DNA of 64,000 nt from Picosynechococcus sp. PCC 7003 (GTDB lineage Bacteria; Cyanobacteriota; Cyanobacteriia; Cyanobacteriales; MRBY01): assembly GCF_001693255.1 (NCBI RefSeq), contig NZ_CP016476.1, forward strand, positions 62,001 through 126,000. Reading direction: 5' to 3'. Positions within the stretch are counted from its first letter, which is position 1, and each line of letters begins with the position of its first letter. This document shows positions 25,901 through 33,172 of this stretch, one piece after another. The notes under the pieces are model-generated. The model was given only the letters and a program-made list of their open reading frames with translations, had not been told where the DNA came from and made no database searches. A program made the translations under genes and the position numbers.

Positions 25901-28900
25901 CACAATTAATTGGTCTTTTAGCTTAGACCAGCAATTAGAATCTCAACTGCCAGATTCAAGAGATAAAATAAAACAATTGATGCTATGCATTCAAAACTAT
26001 TTCCCTGATTTAGCACATAAACTGAATTGGGAGAAATGTTTATCTCTAGCGACGATTGCTGACTTTACTTCTCTGAAAACACTACCTGTACAACTTAGTA
26101 AACCTAGTGAGTGGGAAGGCTTCAAACAAACGACTCAAAAGTGGTTGAAAAATGCAGATGACTTGAATCAATTTCAGCGTGAATTAAGTCAATGTTGGCA
26201 ACAAGAGATTTTTAATCAAAATTTAGAACAATTAGCTAAAAAGTCCAAATCTTTACTTTCTGCTTTTATCTTAATGCGTTGGATCGGGGGCTTCTTTTTT
26301 AGACGTCAGGTTCAACAGTGGTATAAAGGTAAAATACCAGGATTGAAAGAATTGTATAGACAAATTCGTTCTCTCCAAAGTGTAGTTCAACTTCGGCAAG
26401 AAGTTGATGATGATCGTAAATCCATTGAACAGCACTTAACTACCTGGAATGGAGAAGCAAAGCAACTAACCGCTTTAGTTGACGAATATCAAACTATATT
26501 CTCAAGTTTAGAAAGTTTTCAAGATGAAGATTTATCTTTAGATAAGCTCACTCAAATTCAACCAGAGTATTGGACAGCTTTAAAACAAAAAATTGATGCA
26601 GTCAAGGAAAATTTTGGTATCCTCCAAAATGCTCTAGAAATTGAAGAGTTTCCTCCCAGTTCTCAACGTCACTCATCTTTTGATGCGCTTTTTCAGTGGC
26701 TTGAAGATTTGACTAGGAGTCGCAAAAAACTTTATGCTTGGAGCCAATATAGTCAGATAAAAACTGAGTTTATAAATTCTTCTATTGGCTCTATTCTTGA
26801 GTGGTTTGAATCTGAAACTGTTCCTTTAGAAGAACTAGCCTCAAAGTATAAAGCTGTTGTTCTAAAAGTTTGGTTTCAGGAATGTTTTGATGCTGAGGAA
26901 GTCCTGCGAGATTTTAATGTTGATCGTCACAATATAACTATTCAAAATTTCCAAAAACTTGAAAAAGATTATCTAGAGTTAAGTCGTCGTTTTGTTAGAG
27001 CAAAAGTTTTGTCCCGCGTGCCAAATCTCGACTCTTCATTAAAGGGTTCAGAAGCTGCAGAGCTAATCCGAGAGATAGCAAAAAAACAAAGGCATCTTCC
27101 TGTTCGAATATTTTTTCAAAAAATCCCCAATCTTTTGCCGCTTCTAAAACCTTGTCTATTAATGAGCCCAATTTCTGTTGCCCAGTGTTTACCAGCAGAT
27201 GGCCGTACTTTTGATTTGATCATTTTTGATGAAGCATCTCAAATTGAAACCCATGATGCCATTGGCACAATTGCCCGCGGGAAACAGTTAATTGTTGTGG
27301 GAGACAATAAACAAATGCCTCCTAGTAACTTCTTTGGGGGCAATGGCAATACAGACAATACCAAAATACTGTCTGAAGATACTGTTGAAGATTTAGAAAG
27401 CATTCTTGATGAAGCAATAGCCTGTAATCTCCCACAACAAATGTTGCAGTGGCATTATCGGAGTCGTCATGAAAGCTTGATTCTTTTTAGTAATCAACAC
27501 TATTATAATAATAAGCTTAATCTCTTTCCTGCTGCTACACAATCACATTCTAATTTGGGTCTGAAATGGCATCCGACCTCTAATGGATTTTATCAACCTG
27601 GAGAGCGAGTTAATAAACAAGAGGCCCATGCTTTAGTTGACTATTTATTTAGTCAGCTCCGTCAATATGAACCTGGGGAACGTAGTTTTGGAATTATTAC
27701 TTTTAGTTCTCCCCAACAACTCTTAATTGAAAAGCTTATTAGGAAAAAGCTAGATAAAGATAATTCTCTAGAAAAATGGTTTGATGAAAAACTTAACCTT
27801 GAATACTGTTTTATAAAAAACTTAGAAACAGTACAGGGGGATGAGCGAGATGAAATTCTTTTTAGTATTTGTTATGCTCCTCAAACTAATGGTAAGCTGT
27901 CGATGAATTTTGGTCCCCTTAATCGTCTTGGCGGAGAACGGCGGCTCAATGTAGCCATTACCAGAGCAAGAACAGCTTTGCATGTTTTTTCTACCTTAAC
28001 TGCTGAGGATATTGATCTAAATCGTACTAATGCCTTGGCTGTACGTCATCTTAAGGAATTTTTAGCTTTAACGGCCCAACTCAATCAGGAATCTGGGGAT
28101 TCGTTGAGTTCTACTAAAAGTTTTGATAGTGAACTTCATAGACAAGTATATACAGTATTAACAGAAGCTGGCTACGAAGTTGACTGTCAAATTGGTTGTG
28201 CCGAATATAGAATTGATTTTGGTATTCGACATCCTAACAAGAAATCTCAGTATATCTTGGGTGTAGAATGCGACGGGACAAGCTATATTGCTGCAGCCAC
28301 AGTACGGGATAGAGATTGTCTTCGTCAGGCTGTTTTGAAGAATATGGGCTGGCAGATGTACCGAGTCTGGTCTATTGACTGGTTGTTGGATAGAGATGGT
28401 TCAGAACGTCGCTTATTACAAGCAGTAGAAAAAGTGATCAAAAATCTTAGACAAGACGAGGATAATTCACCGATTACTACTGACACTTCAGAAGTTTCAA
28501 CGGTAACGAAAAATCAACTTAGACAAGCTCTTGTAGAATTCACTGAACCAACTCCTGCAAAAGTATCTAATATTAATATTGCTTCTATCTCTTCTTCTCC
28601 GCTTCAAGATCCCGCAATTAATATGTCTCTAGGACAGCCTTATTTGATAGCAAGTCTAAATCTAGTTTCTGAATCGAGTCAAGAATTTTATGATGAAGCA
28701 TCAACTCCATTAATTGAAAAATTGTTACTGAAAATTGTTGATGTTGAATCGCCTATTAAATTATCTGAAGCTGCTCAGCGCCTTAGTCAATGTTGGAGTT
28801 TTGGCCGCTTTACTCAAAGGGCTCTAAAGCGAGTTCAAGATTTAGTAGAAGTAATGCTTGAGCGTGGTGATGTTTACTTTGAGAATGAGGTTTTGTGGAA

Positions 28901-29180
28901 AAATTTAGAGCAGTCTCAAAGTTGGCGCGAATTCCGCACCCCTCCTACTGAAGGGAGAATATTAGAGCAAATTCCTAAAATAGAGATTATGAATGCAATG
29001 AAAACTATAGTTCAAGCATCTCTTTCAATAACTTCAGAAGACTTACTTCGAGAAACTCTATCTAAACTGACTACTACTAATCGCTTTACAAGTTCTCAAC
29101 GTAAGATGCTAGAACCTATTCTTGATGAACTTTTGGTGTCTAATCAGCTCCAGGAAAATGGTGATCGAATTAGTCGTTGA
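22998..29180 (+). CDS. giant DUF4011 / SF1 helicase / Vsr-like nuclease / DUF3320 protein
   Basis: Domains in order over 2060 residues are as follows. A transglutaminase-like region has 'GTCADLT' (C220) and 'LNGHVLPG' (H246). The DUF4011 signature 'KLLDLSSRNRLLHL' lies near 393-406. An Upf1-like SF1 helicase has Walker A 'GPPGTGKS' (795-802), a long coiled-coil insert, Walker B 'IIFDEASQ' (D1411), 'VVGDNKQMPPS' and a C-terminal 'RRLNVAITRAR'. A Vsr/DUF559-type nuclease has 'DFGIRHP...LGVECDG' (about 1740-1830). A DUF3320 helical tail completes it. Proteins of this architecture recur in defence islands and probably cut invading DNA or RNA. It is AT-rich with a single HIP1 octamer near 24650, pointing to recent acquisition. 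Confidence 0.85.
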   Translation: MQNSPLKLTCEIATDYNLLIEHMGNPLITSVQLGNHGELAFHELELEIKLLSENQKIWRTPLPMLPGEQSLEINDICFRIGPKILQEVVEDEVFSLQLTINQQEKALAQVTKEFKIQAYNTINWSRYPRASYVCFITPNHPVISQILKQTSKKLLRHNLKSTLEGYQSESKQRVCEMTQALYETFADFDISYIDPPAGSWSGGQRIRLPDQVFTEKLGTCADLTPLAASCLEQMGLYPIIIFLNGHVLPGVFLLEDLPQSLPEIIDDVEQIKHLIDQQALLIFDSSTYAKQPQPPFSKAIGEAKSWLLKFDCAINVYQARRNGFTPLPVRMNVAIDNEEEVLSIAQQILRDAAKNLARGTDNQITSQESKAEPLNTVVASRLQSWKEKLLDLSSRNRLLHLSNLDFSHLYATAFIEAAKNSFAILARVIADENPEVSIHIIDMISELKTDSLLSKNFCFEYQSDPNFYFSTLQELIQISLPEPLLENDFRPRIIESIEKINKKLIKNLKQGKASFIFLHIPPKLLGNLEDYIYRGQSLQLIPGGEYNSGPEAIALATKELTQGYCQTRLVLGADIPMPESLLFEVGRTLAKVARIAEEETGASPLYLAFGLLQWYEEKSSVPRLAPIFLYPIEIKVDSRKRRISINRTKGEAVGNITLVEKLKRDCDIDLSHLVKLPEDENGVDLEEVFNNIRQAILMKPGWKVIETAVITSFTFGKFLLWKDLQDNTEQLLKNKLVHYIASAGRESFPDPLPNFDIKSLDQEPYQDLPLVVDSDSSQLAAVYAAFKGRSFILQGPPGTGKSQTITNIVAACIAAGKTVLFVAEKQAAVEVVYRRLTSVGLGPFCLDLHSQSNGLEVSASFDEALQQKREQEPNWNDFCEQLESLREQLRKYTDALHRSHKIGFSLFDALNEQVKLSPLQSSLKLPPEIQVRNLTVKDLQSQIQKIQDFVKVVQKGEDYNQNPWSFISTINWSFSLDQQLESQLPDSRDKIKQLMLCIQNYFPDLAHKLNWEKCLSLATIADFTSLKTLPVQLSKPSEWEGFKQTTQKWLKNADDLNQFQRELSQCWQQEIFNQNLEQLAKKSKSLLSAFILMRWIGGFFFRRQVQQWYKGKIPGLKELYRQIRSLQSVVQLRQEVDDDRKSIEQHLTTWNGEAKQLTALVDEYQTIFSSLESFQDEDLSLDKLTQIQPEYWTALKQKIDAVKENFGILQNALEIEEFPPSSQRHSSFDALFQWLEDLTRSRKKLYAWSQYSQIKTEFINSSIGSILEWFESETVPLEELASKYKAVVLKVWFQECFDAEEVLRDFNVDRHNITIQNFQKLEKDYLELSRRFVRAKVLSRVPNLDSSLKGSEAAELIREIAKKQRHLPVRIFFQKIPNLLPLLKPCLLMSPISVAQCLPADGRTFDLIIFDEASQIETHDAIGTIARGKQLIVVGDNKQMPPSNFFGGNGNTDNTKILSEDTVEDLESILDEAIACNLPQQMLQWHYRSRHESLILFSNQHYYNNKLNLFPAATQSHSNLGLKWHPTSNGFYQPGERVNKQEAHALVDYLFSQLRQYEPGERSFGIITFSSPQQLLIEKLIRKKLDKDNSLEKWFDEKLNLEYCFIKNLETVQGDERDEILFSICYAPQTNGKLSMNFGPLNRLGGERRLNVAITRARTALHVFSTLTAEDIDLNRTNALAVRHLKEFLALTAQLNQESGDSLSSTKSFDSELHRQVYTVLTEAGYEVDCQIGCAEYRIDFGIRHPNKKSQYILGVECDGTSYIAAATVRDRDCLRQAVLKNMGWQMYRVWSIDWLLDRDGSERRLLQAVEKVIKNLRQDEDNSPITTDTSEVSTVTKNQLRQALVEFTEPTPAKVSNINIASISSSPLQDPAINMSLGQPYLIASLNLVSESSQEFYDEASTPLIEKLLLKIVDVESPIKLSEAAQRLSQCWSFGRFTQRALKRVQDLVEVMLERGDVYFENEVLWKNLEQSQSWREFRTPPTEGRILEQIPKIEIMNAMKTIVQASLSITSEDLLRETLSKLTTTNRFTSSQRKMLEPILDELLVSNQLQENGDRISR

Positions 29181-29264
29181 GTTCTGTATAAGTTAGCGTA
29201 GGATTTTAGATTTAATTTACGGAATAATATACACTACGCAATATCTAATTGAATTTTGTGGCTT

Positions 29265-29876
29265 ATGACTGAAACGCTCCAACTCGCTGAAATTTGCCAG
29301 ACTGTCTACGGAGAACCCGTCAAAATTATTGATTGGGAGACCAAACAGAGTGAAGACAAATTTGAGATCAAGATTCTCTTTCGAGAGGAGCGTCGGGGTT
29401 GGTACTTAGAAATGGTGATTACCCAAAGCCAATCCGGGAAGAACTTTTCCAGTCATCGGGTGCTACCCCTCTTTTTGCCGCTCCTTGACCCCGATGAAAC
29501 CCAGTGGCACGCATTAACTCAGGAGGCTACTGAAACCGATTGGCAAGCCCTAGATCAGTTATTCGCCCTATCCCGCCACCTGTCCGAGACGAATATTGCC
29601 TTTGCGGATGCCGATGTCATTGGTGAGGATGTCGCCGATGAAGCCCTGGATACCTTTGGCTTTTATGTCCCCGATGAGGAGTTACTCCCCGTTTTCCTTT
29701 GGTGGAATCTTGACTACCAACTAAAGCTGATTGTCTATTTTAAGCATCCAGAACGGTTTGCTGGCGAGGTTATGTTCCAGGATGACAACGTTGATGAGGC
29801 CGAAGTCTATGATTCCCTCACGGAAGCATTGGAACGCCTAGAACAAAAAATTGCCTACTACCGCGATGAAGCATAG
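29265..29876 (+). CDS. hypothetical protein, acidic
   Basis: I do not recognise this 203-residue protein. I take ATG 29265 ('MTETLQLAEICQTVYGE') rather than an upstream start that adds only three residues. It is acidic, with 'RRGWYLEMVITQS' and 'FGFYVPDEELLPVFLWWNLDYQLKLIVYF' as its most conserved-looking parts, and a C-terminal amphipathic helix. It converges on the phosphatase gene with a 28-base gap. HIP1-free but not AT-rich, it resembles the plasmid background more than the giant gene before it. Confidence 0.6.
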   Translation: MTETLQLAEICQTVYGEPVKIIDWETKQSEDKFEIKILFREERRGWYLEMVITQSQSGKNFSSHRVLPLFLPLLDPDETQWHALTQEATETDWQALDQLFALSRHLSETNIAFADADVIGEDVADEALDTFGFYVPDEELLPVFLWWNLDYQLKLIVYFKHPERFAGEVMFQDDNVDEAEVYDSLTEALERLEQKIAYYRDEA

Positions 29877-29904
29877 CCAATCATCAACCCTGTGTAATAA
29901 ATCA

Positions 29905-30408
29905 TCATTGGCCAATTTCCCAGTTCAAGACATATTGTTCTTGTTCTCTCGTTTCTGGCGATCGCCGATAACTAGATTTCGGACATGCTTGCCAAAGTTC
30001 ACGCAAATGATTGAGTGCCACCTCACCACTGCGACCATGCCGCGCTAACCAACATCCAATAATGACCCCCGTTCGTCCTACGCCACCCCAACAATGGACA
30101 TAAACAAGTTGGTTTTGTTCGATATAGCGGTCAATGGTGTCTAAAATTGTGACTACCAAATAAGAAGACGTGGGGATTGAAACATCTGGAATGGGAAAAC
30201 GATGATGGAAAGCCCGATCCCTGATTAAATCTGAATAGGGTTGTAGGCCCTCATCTGCTTCCGTTAAATCAATAAAAGCCATAACTCCAGCGTCGAGTAA
30301 GGCGTCGAGTTTTGCTTGTGAGGATTGTGTATCCTTATTTTTGGGATACTCTCCTGCCAGCAGCTTACTGGGTACTACCCAGTAACAATATTTAATGGGT
30401 CGAGTCAT
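29905..30408 (-). CDS. dual-specificity/tyrosine phosphatase-like protein
   Basis: The 167-residue protein contains the Cx5R phosphatase loop 'VHCWGGVGRTG' with C106 and R112, and a candidate general acid D75 in 'FPIPDVSIP'. The fold and size fit protein tyrosine or dual-specificity phosphatases. Its substrate is unknown. The start at ATG 30408 follows the end of mazF by 14 bases, so it probably belongs to the mazEF transcript. Confidence 0.85.
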   Translation of the reverse strand: MTRPIKYCYWVVPSKLLAGEYPKNKDTQSSQAKLDALLDAGVMAFIDLTEADEGLQPYSDLIRDRAFHHRFPIPDVSIPTSSYLVVTILDTIDRYIEQNQLVYVHCWGGVGRTGVIIGCWLARHGRSGEVALNHLRELWQACPKSSYRRSPETREQEQYVLNWEIGQ

Positions 30409-30422
30409 GGTGTAAGTTTACT

Positions 30423-30770
30423 TTATTCAGCGATAATCACCTGTAAAATGTCGATCACCTGTTCGACCACCTTAGGTGGAAGAATTTCGTCAGTACTCCG
30501 CCACCAACGCTGACTTAAATCCAGGGTACGTACTTGCTCAGCAATAATTGACCCCTGAATCTTAAAACCTTCTGGAATTGCAACGAACGTTTTTACTTCT
30601 GGTTTATGGGTATTTGTGATGGGCGAAACAATAATCATTCCTCCACGGCTGCGATTGAACTGAGTGTGACTGAGAACAATGCAAGGACGTGCTTCTCCCA
30701 TTTGCTCACGACCTTGGGTAGGGTTTAAGTTAATGCGAATTACCTCACCGCGCTTGGGATATGTCACCAT
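30423..30770 (-). CDS. mazF: MazF/PemK-type mRNA endonuclease toxin
   Basis: The 115-residue protein opens 'PKRGEVIRINLNPTQGREQMGEARPCIVLSHTQFN' and contains 'GMIIVSPITN' and 'GSIIAEQVRTLDLSQRW', the conserved beta-barrel and active-site segments of MazF/PemK toxins that cleave mRNA at short sequences. All expected blocks are present, so it is probably functional. It begins 3 bases after the stop of the AbrB-type antitoxin gene. A phosphatase gene follows on the same strand. Confidence 0.9.
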   Translation of the reverse strand: MVTYPKRGEVIRINLNPTQGREQMGEARPCIVLSHTQFNRSRGGMIIVSPITNTHKPEVKTFVAIPEGFKIQGSIIAEQVRTLDLSQRWWRSTDEILPPKVVEQVIDILQVIIAE

Positions 30771-30773
30771 GGC

Positions 30774-31025
30774 TTAAAGCAATTCCCTTCCCGTAGCTGA
30801 CGTATCTAAAAACTTCTGTATATCGTTAGGATATTGAAAATCGTCAGGGATACTGGCCAGTAAATCATCTAACGTTGGCGTCTGGCGTTTTTTGCGAATA
30901 ATGAGGGTGTCATTTTGTTCTTGCAACTCAAGGGTACAAGTATCATCCCAACCCAAACTTTCAACGAGGCGATGGGGAACGCGGAAGCCTAGGCTATTAC
31001 CCCACTTTCTTAAGCGTATATTCAT
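30774..31025 (-). CDS. mazE: MazE-type AbrB-fold antitoxin
   Basis: The 83-residue protein begins 'MNIRLRKWGNSLGFRVPHRLVESLGW', the swapped-hairpin AbrB/MazE DNA-binding domain, followed by a disordered toxin-binding tail. It is the first gene of the mazEF unit and would repress it together with MazF. The AT-rich upstream region at 31026-31130 is the likely promoter. Confidence 0.88.
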   Translation of the reverse strand: MNIRLRKWGNSLGFRVPHRLVESLGWDDTCTLELQEQNDTLIIRKKRQTPTLDDLLASIPDDFQYPNDIQKFLDTSATGRELL

Positions 31026-31199
31026 GGATAACCCTCAATATTATCTTATGTATAATTCTAGCCTGTCATGTCGTCTATTGGAGTATCAACAAAGTGATCC
31101 TAAACGTGGCTATGGCTTTTACTAAGGAGTTTGAGAGAGTATCCCCCTGTGAGCGAAGGTTATGGGTCGCATGGCCATGGCGCAAGTAGTGGGGTGAGA

Positions 31200-31443
31200 G
31201 TTTGATATTTTTCTGGCGATCGCCAACTCAGAATCTTCTGTATTTGTCAGTGCAGCGACAGTGTGGAAAATGCCGGTTAAGAAGTCTTTCGGAAAGCTGT
31301 CAGGAGCAGATAAGATAACCGCCTAGAAATACTGAAGCTCCATCTAGCTTGCAGTTCTCAACATCGCAGCAGAGCACGGCGTAAAACAAGCAGAAACCCA
31401 AGAATTAGCAAGAATTGACCGAGATTTGTCCTGGCTTGACTAA
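31200..31443 (+). pseudogene. TA relics: VapC fragment and a second C-terminal fragment
   Basis: Around 31225-31310 one frame reads 'SSVFVSAATVWKMPVKKSFGKLSG', a clear piece of VapC ('VSAATVWEI..K..LGKL'). Downstream another frame reads 'IAAEHGVKQAETQELARIDRDLSWLD' to a TAA at 31441-31443, which looks like the end of a different small protein. Neither has a start, and both are short. The rest of 31026-31445 is non-coding apart from a HIP1 site. Confidence 0.5.
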
Positions 31444-31445
31444 CA

Positions 31446-31904
31446 CTAAGTTTTATAAGGCTTACCGCAATAGGGACAAAAGCGATGCTTTAAAGAAGTG
31501 ATCGGCTGTTGGCAACCCAGGCAGCGACTCTGCAATTTTGTCCCACAAGCAAAACAATACTGTGCCCGTAAAACCAACCATAATGGATCCGGCGCTGACC
31601 CTGCCGTCCAACATTGGGGACAAAACCGTAACGCCTGTTGACCCTCTAACTCCACCGCAATGCCTCGGCTTAAGGCCTCTAAATATTCCTCTGGCACCTG
31701 GAGCGCATAGGCTAATCCCTGCTTTGTGCGCTGATTGAGTTGCGTGGTCTGACCCCGTTCCACTTTCCCATAGCTCTGGGGATGGATCTCCGCCTTTAGG
31801 GCCACCTCCCTTTGGGTGAGCCCTAACCGCCGCCGTTGACGCTGAACATAATCTCCCAAAGACTCGTTAGATTGTGGTGTTATTAGCGCTTCTAAACTAT
31901 CCAT
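31446..31904 (-). CDS. XRE-family regulator with C-terminal zinc ribbons
   Basis: The 152-residue protein has a Cro/CI-type helix-turn-helix at about 15-70 ('LGDYVQRQRRRLGLTQREVALKAEIHPQSYGKVERGQ'). A cysteine-rich C-terminus follows with several CxxC pairs ('CPQC', 'CFAC', 'CLGC', 'CPYC'), enough for two zinc ribbons. It is divergent from the tyrosine recombinase, with 115 bases between, and probably controls that gene or itself. The zinc ribbons could mediate protein contacts or metal sensing. Confidence 0.82.
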   Translation of the reverse strand: MDSLEALITPQSNESLGDYVQRQRRRLGLTQREVALKAEIHPQSYGKVERGQTTQLNQRTKQGLAYALQVPEEYLEALSRGIAVELEGQQALRFCPQCWTAGSAPDPLWLVLRAQYCFACGTKLQSRCLGCQQPITSLKHRFCPYCGKPYKT

Positions 31905-32019
31905 AATTCTTTACTTTTATATACCAACTAGCATTTATCTAAATATCTTTAATGTGCTACTTTTAACCTACTTTATTTTTCTACCATAGAGTATAAATTT
32001 AAAACCAGAGATAGAGATA

Positions 32020-32913
32020 ATGCCTACCCTTGCCACCGTCGCTACAGAATTTTTAGAACGGCCCGGTCTTGCCCCTAGTACAGTGCGTTCCTACACAACG
32101 GCCCTGCTTCCCCTGCTAGCAGACTATGGTGCTTGGCCCATCACCCACCTCGACCGCAAGACCCTGCAAGATTATCTCCAACGGTTAGAGCACCTCAGCT
32201 ACACCACCCACCGTCGCCACCAAGCGATTCTCCAATCCCTACTGAACTTTGCTGTTGAGCAGCAGTATTTAGTCACCAATCCCCTAGCCCGCCTGCCCCA
32301 ACGCAAACCCGACCCGAACAAAGGTGAACACCACAGTGACCAAACCATCCGTTACTTAACCCCAGACCAACTCCAAATTCTCTACCAAGCTACTGCCCAA
32401 CAACCCCGTCTCCATTGCCTCGTGCGCTTACTCCACCGCACCGGGGCCCGCATTGCCGAACTGCTCTCCCTGGACTATGACCAAGTCGATTTACAGCAAC
32501 GCCGCTTCCAGGTGATTGGCAAAGGCAACAAAAAACGCTGGTGTTTCTACAGCCCAGATGTGGATGAAAGCCTAGGGATTTATTTAAAGTACTATCGCCA
32601 TCCAGAGCATCCAGCCCTGTTTACCGCCCAACAACCCTTAACAAAAGCCATTAGTCGCCTTAGTTATCGCACCGCCTACAGCGATTGGCGCACCATGACC
32701 CAACGAGAACCCCAACTCCAGGGCCTCCGTTTCCATGATCTGCGCCATACCTTTGCCACCGAGCGGGTCGGTCTGATGGGGATCGAAGCCCTGCGAGCCC
32801 TCATGGGCCATGAAAATATCCAGACAACTTTACGCTACCAAAAGGTGACCTCCCAGAGAGCTGAGGTGATCGCCAAACAAGCATTAGTAACGCTTACCCA
32901 AGACTCAAACTAA
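32020..32913 (+). CDS. tyrosine recombinase (integrase/Xer-like)
   Basis: The 297-residue protein has an N-terminal core-binding domain and a catalytic domain with the full set: R144 in 'TGARIAELLSLD', a lysine in 'VIGKGNKKR', H239 and R242 in 'FHDLRHTFATE', H264 in 'LMGHENIQTTLRYQK' and nucleophile Y273. The size and spacing fit XerC/D-like or integron-free plasmid recombinases. A possible role is plasmid dimer resolution or integration. An inverted repeat with 7-bp arms and a 5-bp centre lies 70 bases downstream and could be a crossover site. Confidence 0.9.
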   Translation: MPTLATVATEFLERPGLAPSTVRSYTTALLPLLADYGAWPITHLDRKTLQDYLQRLEHLSYTTHRRHQAILQSLLNFAVEQQYLVTNPLARLPQRKPDPNKGEHHSDQTIRYLTPDQLQILYQATAQQPRLHCLVRLLHRTGARIAELLSLDYDQVDLQQRRFQVIGKGNKKRWCFYSPDVDESLGIYLKYYRHPEHPALFTAQQPLTKAISRLSYRTAYSDWRTMTQREPQLQGLRFHDLRHTFATERVGLMGIEALRALMGHENIQTTLRYQKVTSQRAEVIAKQALVTLTQDSN

Positions 32914-32984
32914 CCATTAACAATAAACTAAATAATAAAGGAACAATATTGAGCCACAAACGCTTAGCTAAGTCTTAAAGATAA

Positions 32985-33003
32985 AGAGTATGTTATATAC
33001 TCT
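32985..33003. promoter_or_regulatory. possible recombinase core site
   Basis: AGAGTAT-GTTAT-ATACTCT is a perfect inverted repeat with 7-bp arms and a 5-bp centre, just downstream of the tyrosine recombinase gene. The form resembles a recombinase core site but the centre is shorter than the usual 6-8 bp. A terminator is less likely because no T run follows. Confidence 0.35.
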
Positions 33004-33060
33004 GTGACAAACACCCGTGACTTCAACCCCTCCCCCATGGCGATCGCCAACTTTTTGGCA

Positions 33061-33090
33061 TTGACTTGAGACAAATTTGGATTTGTTTAA
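33061..33090 (+). promoter_or_regulatory. possible promoter with operator, DUF499 gene
   Basis: TTGACT at 33061 could serve as -35, with AT-rich TGTTTA/TTTAAAT about 17 bases later. ACAAAT-TTGG-ATTTGT, a perfect inverted repeat at 33071-33086, sits in the spacer like an operator. The DUF499 start is at 33173. Confidence 0.35.
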
Positions 33091-33172
33091 ATATTGGAGG
33101 TTATAGCGAGGGTGTTCAGGCAGGTTTACAATTACAACAATCTCAAACTTCGTAAGGCCACTTCAATCGCTA

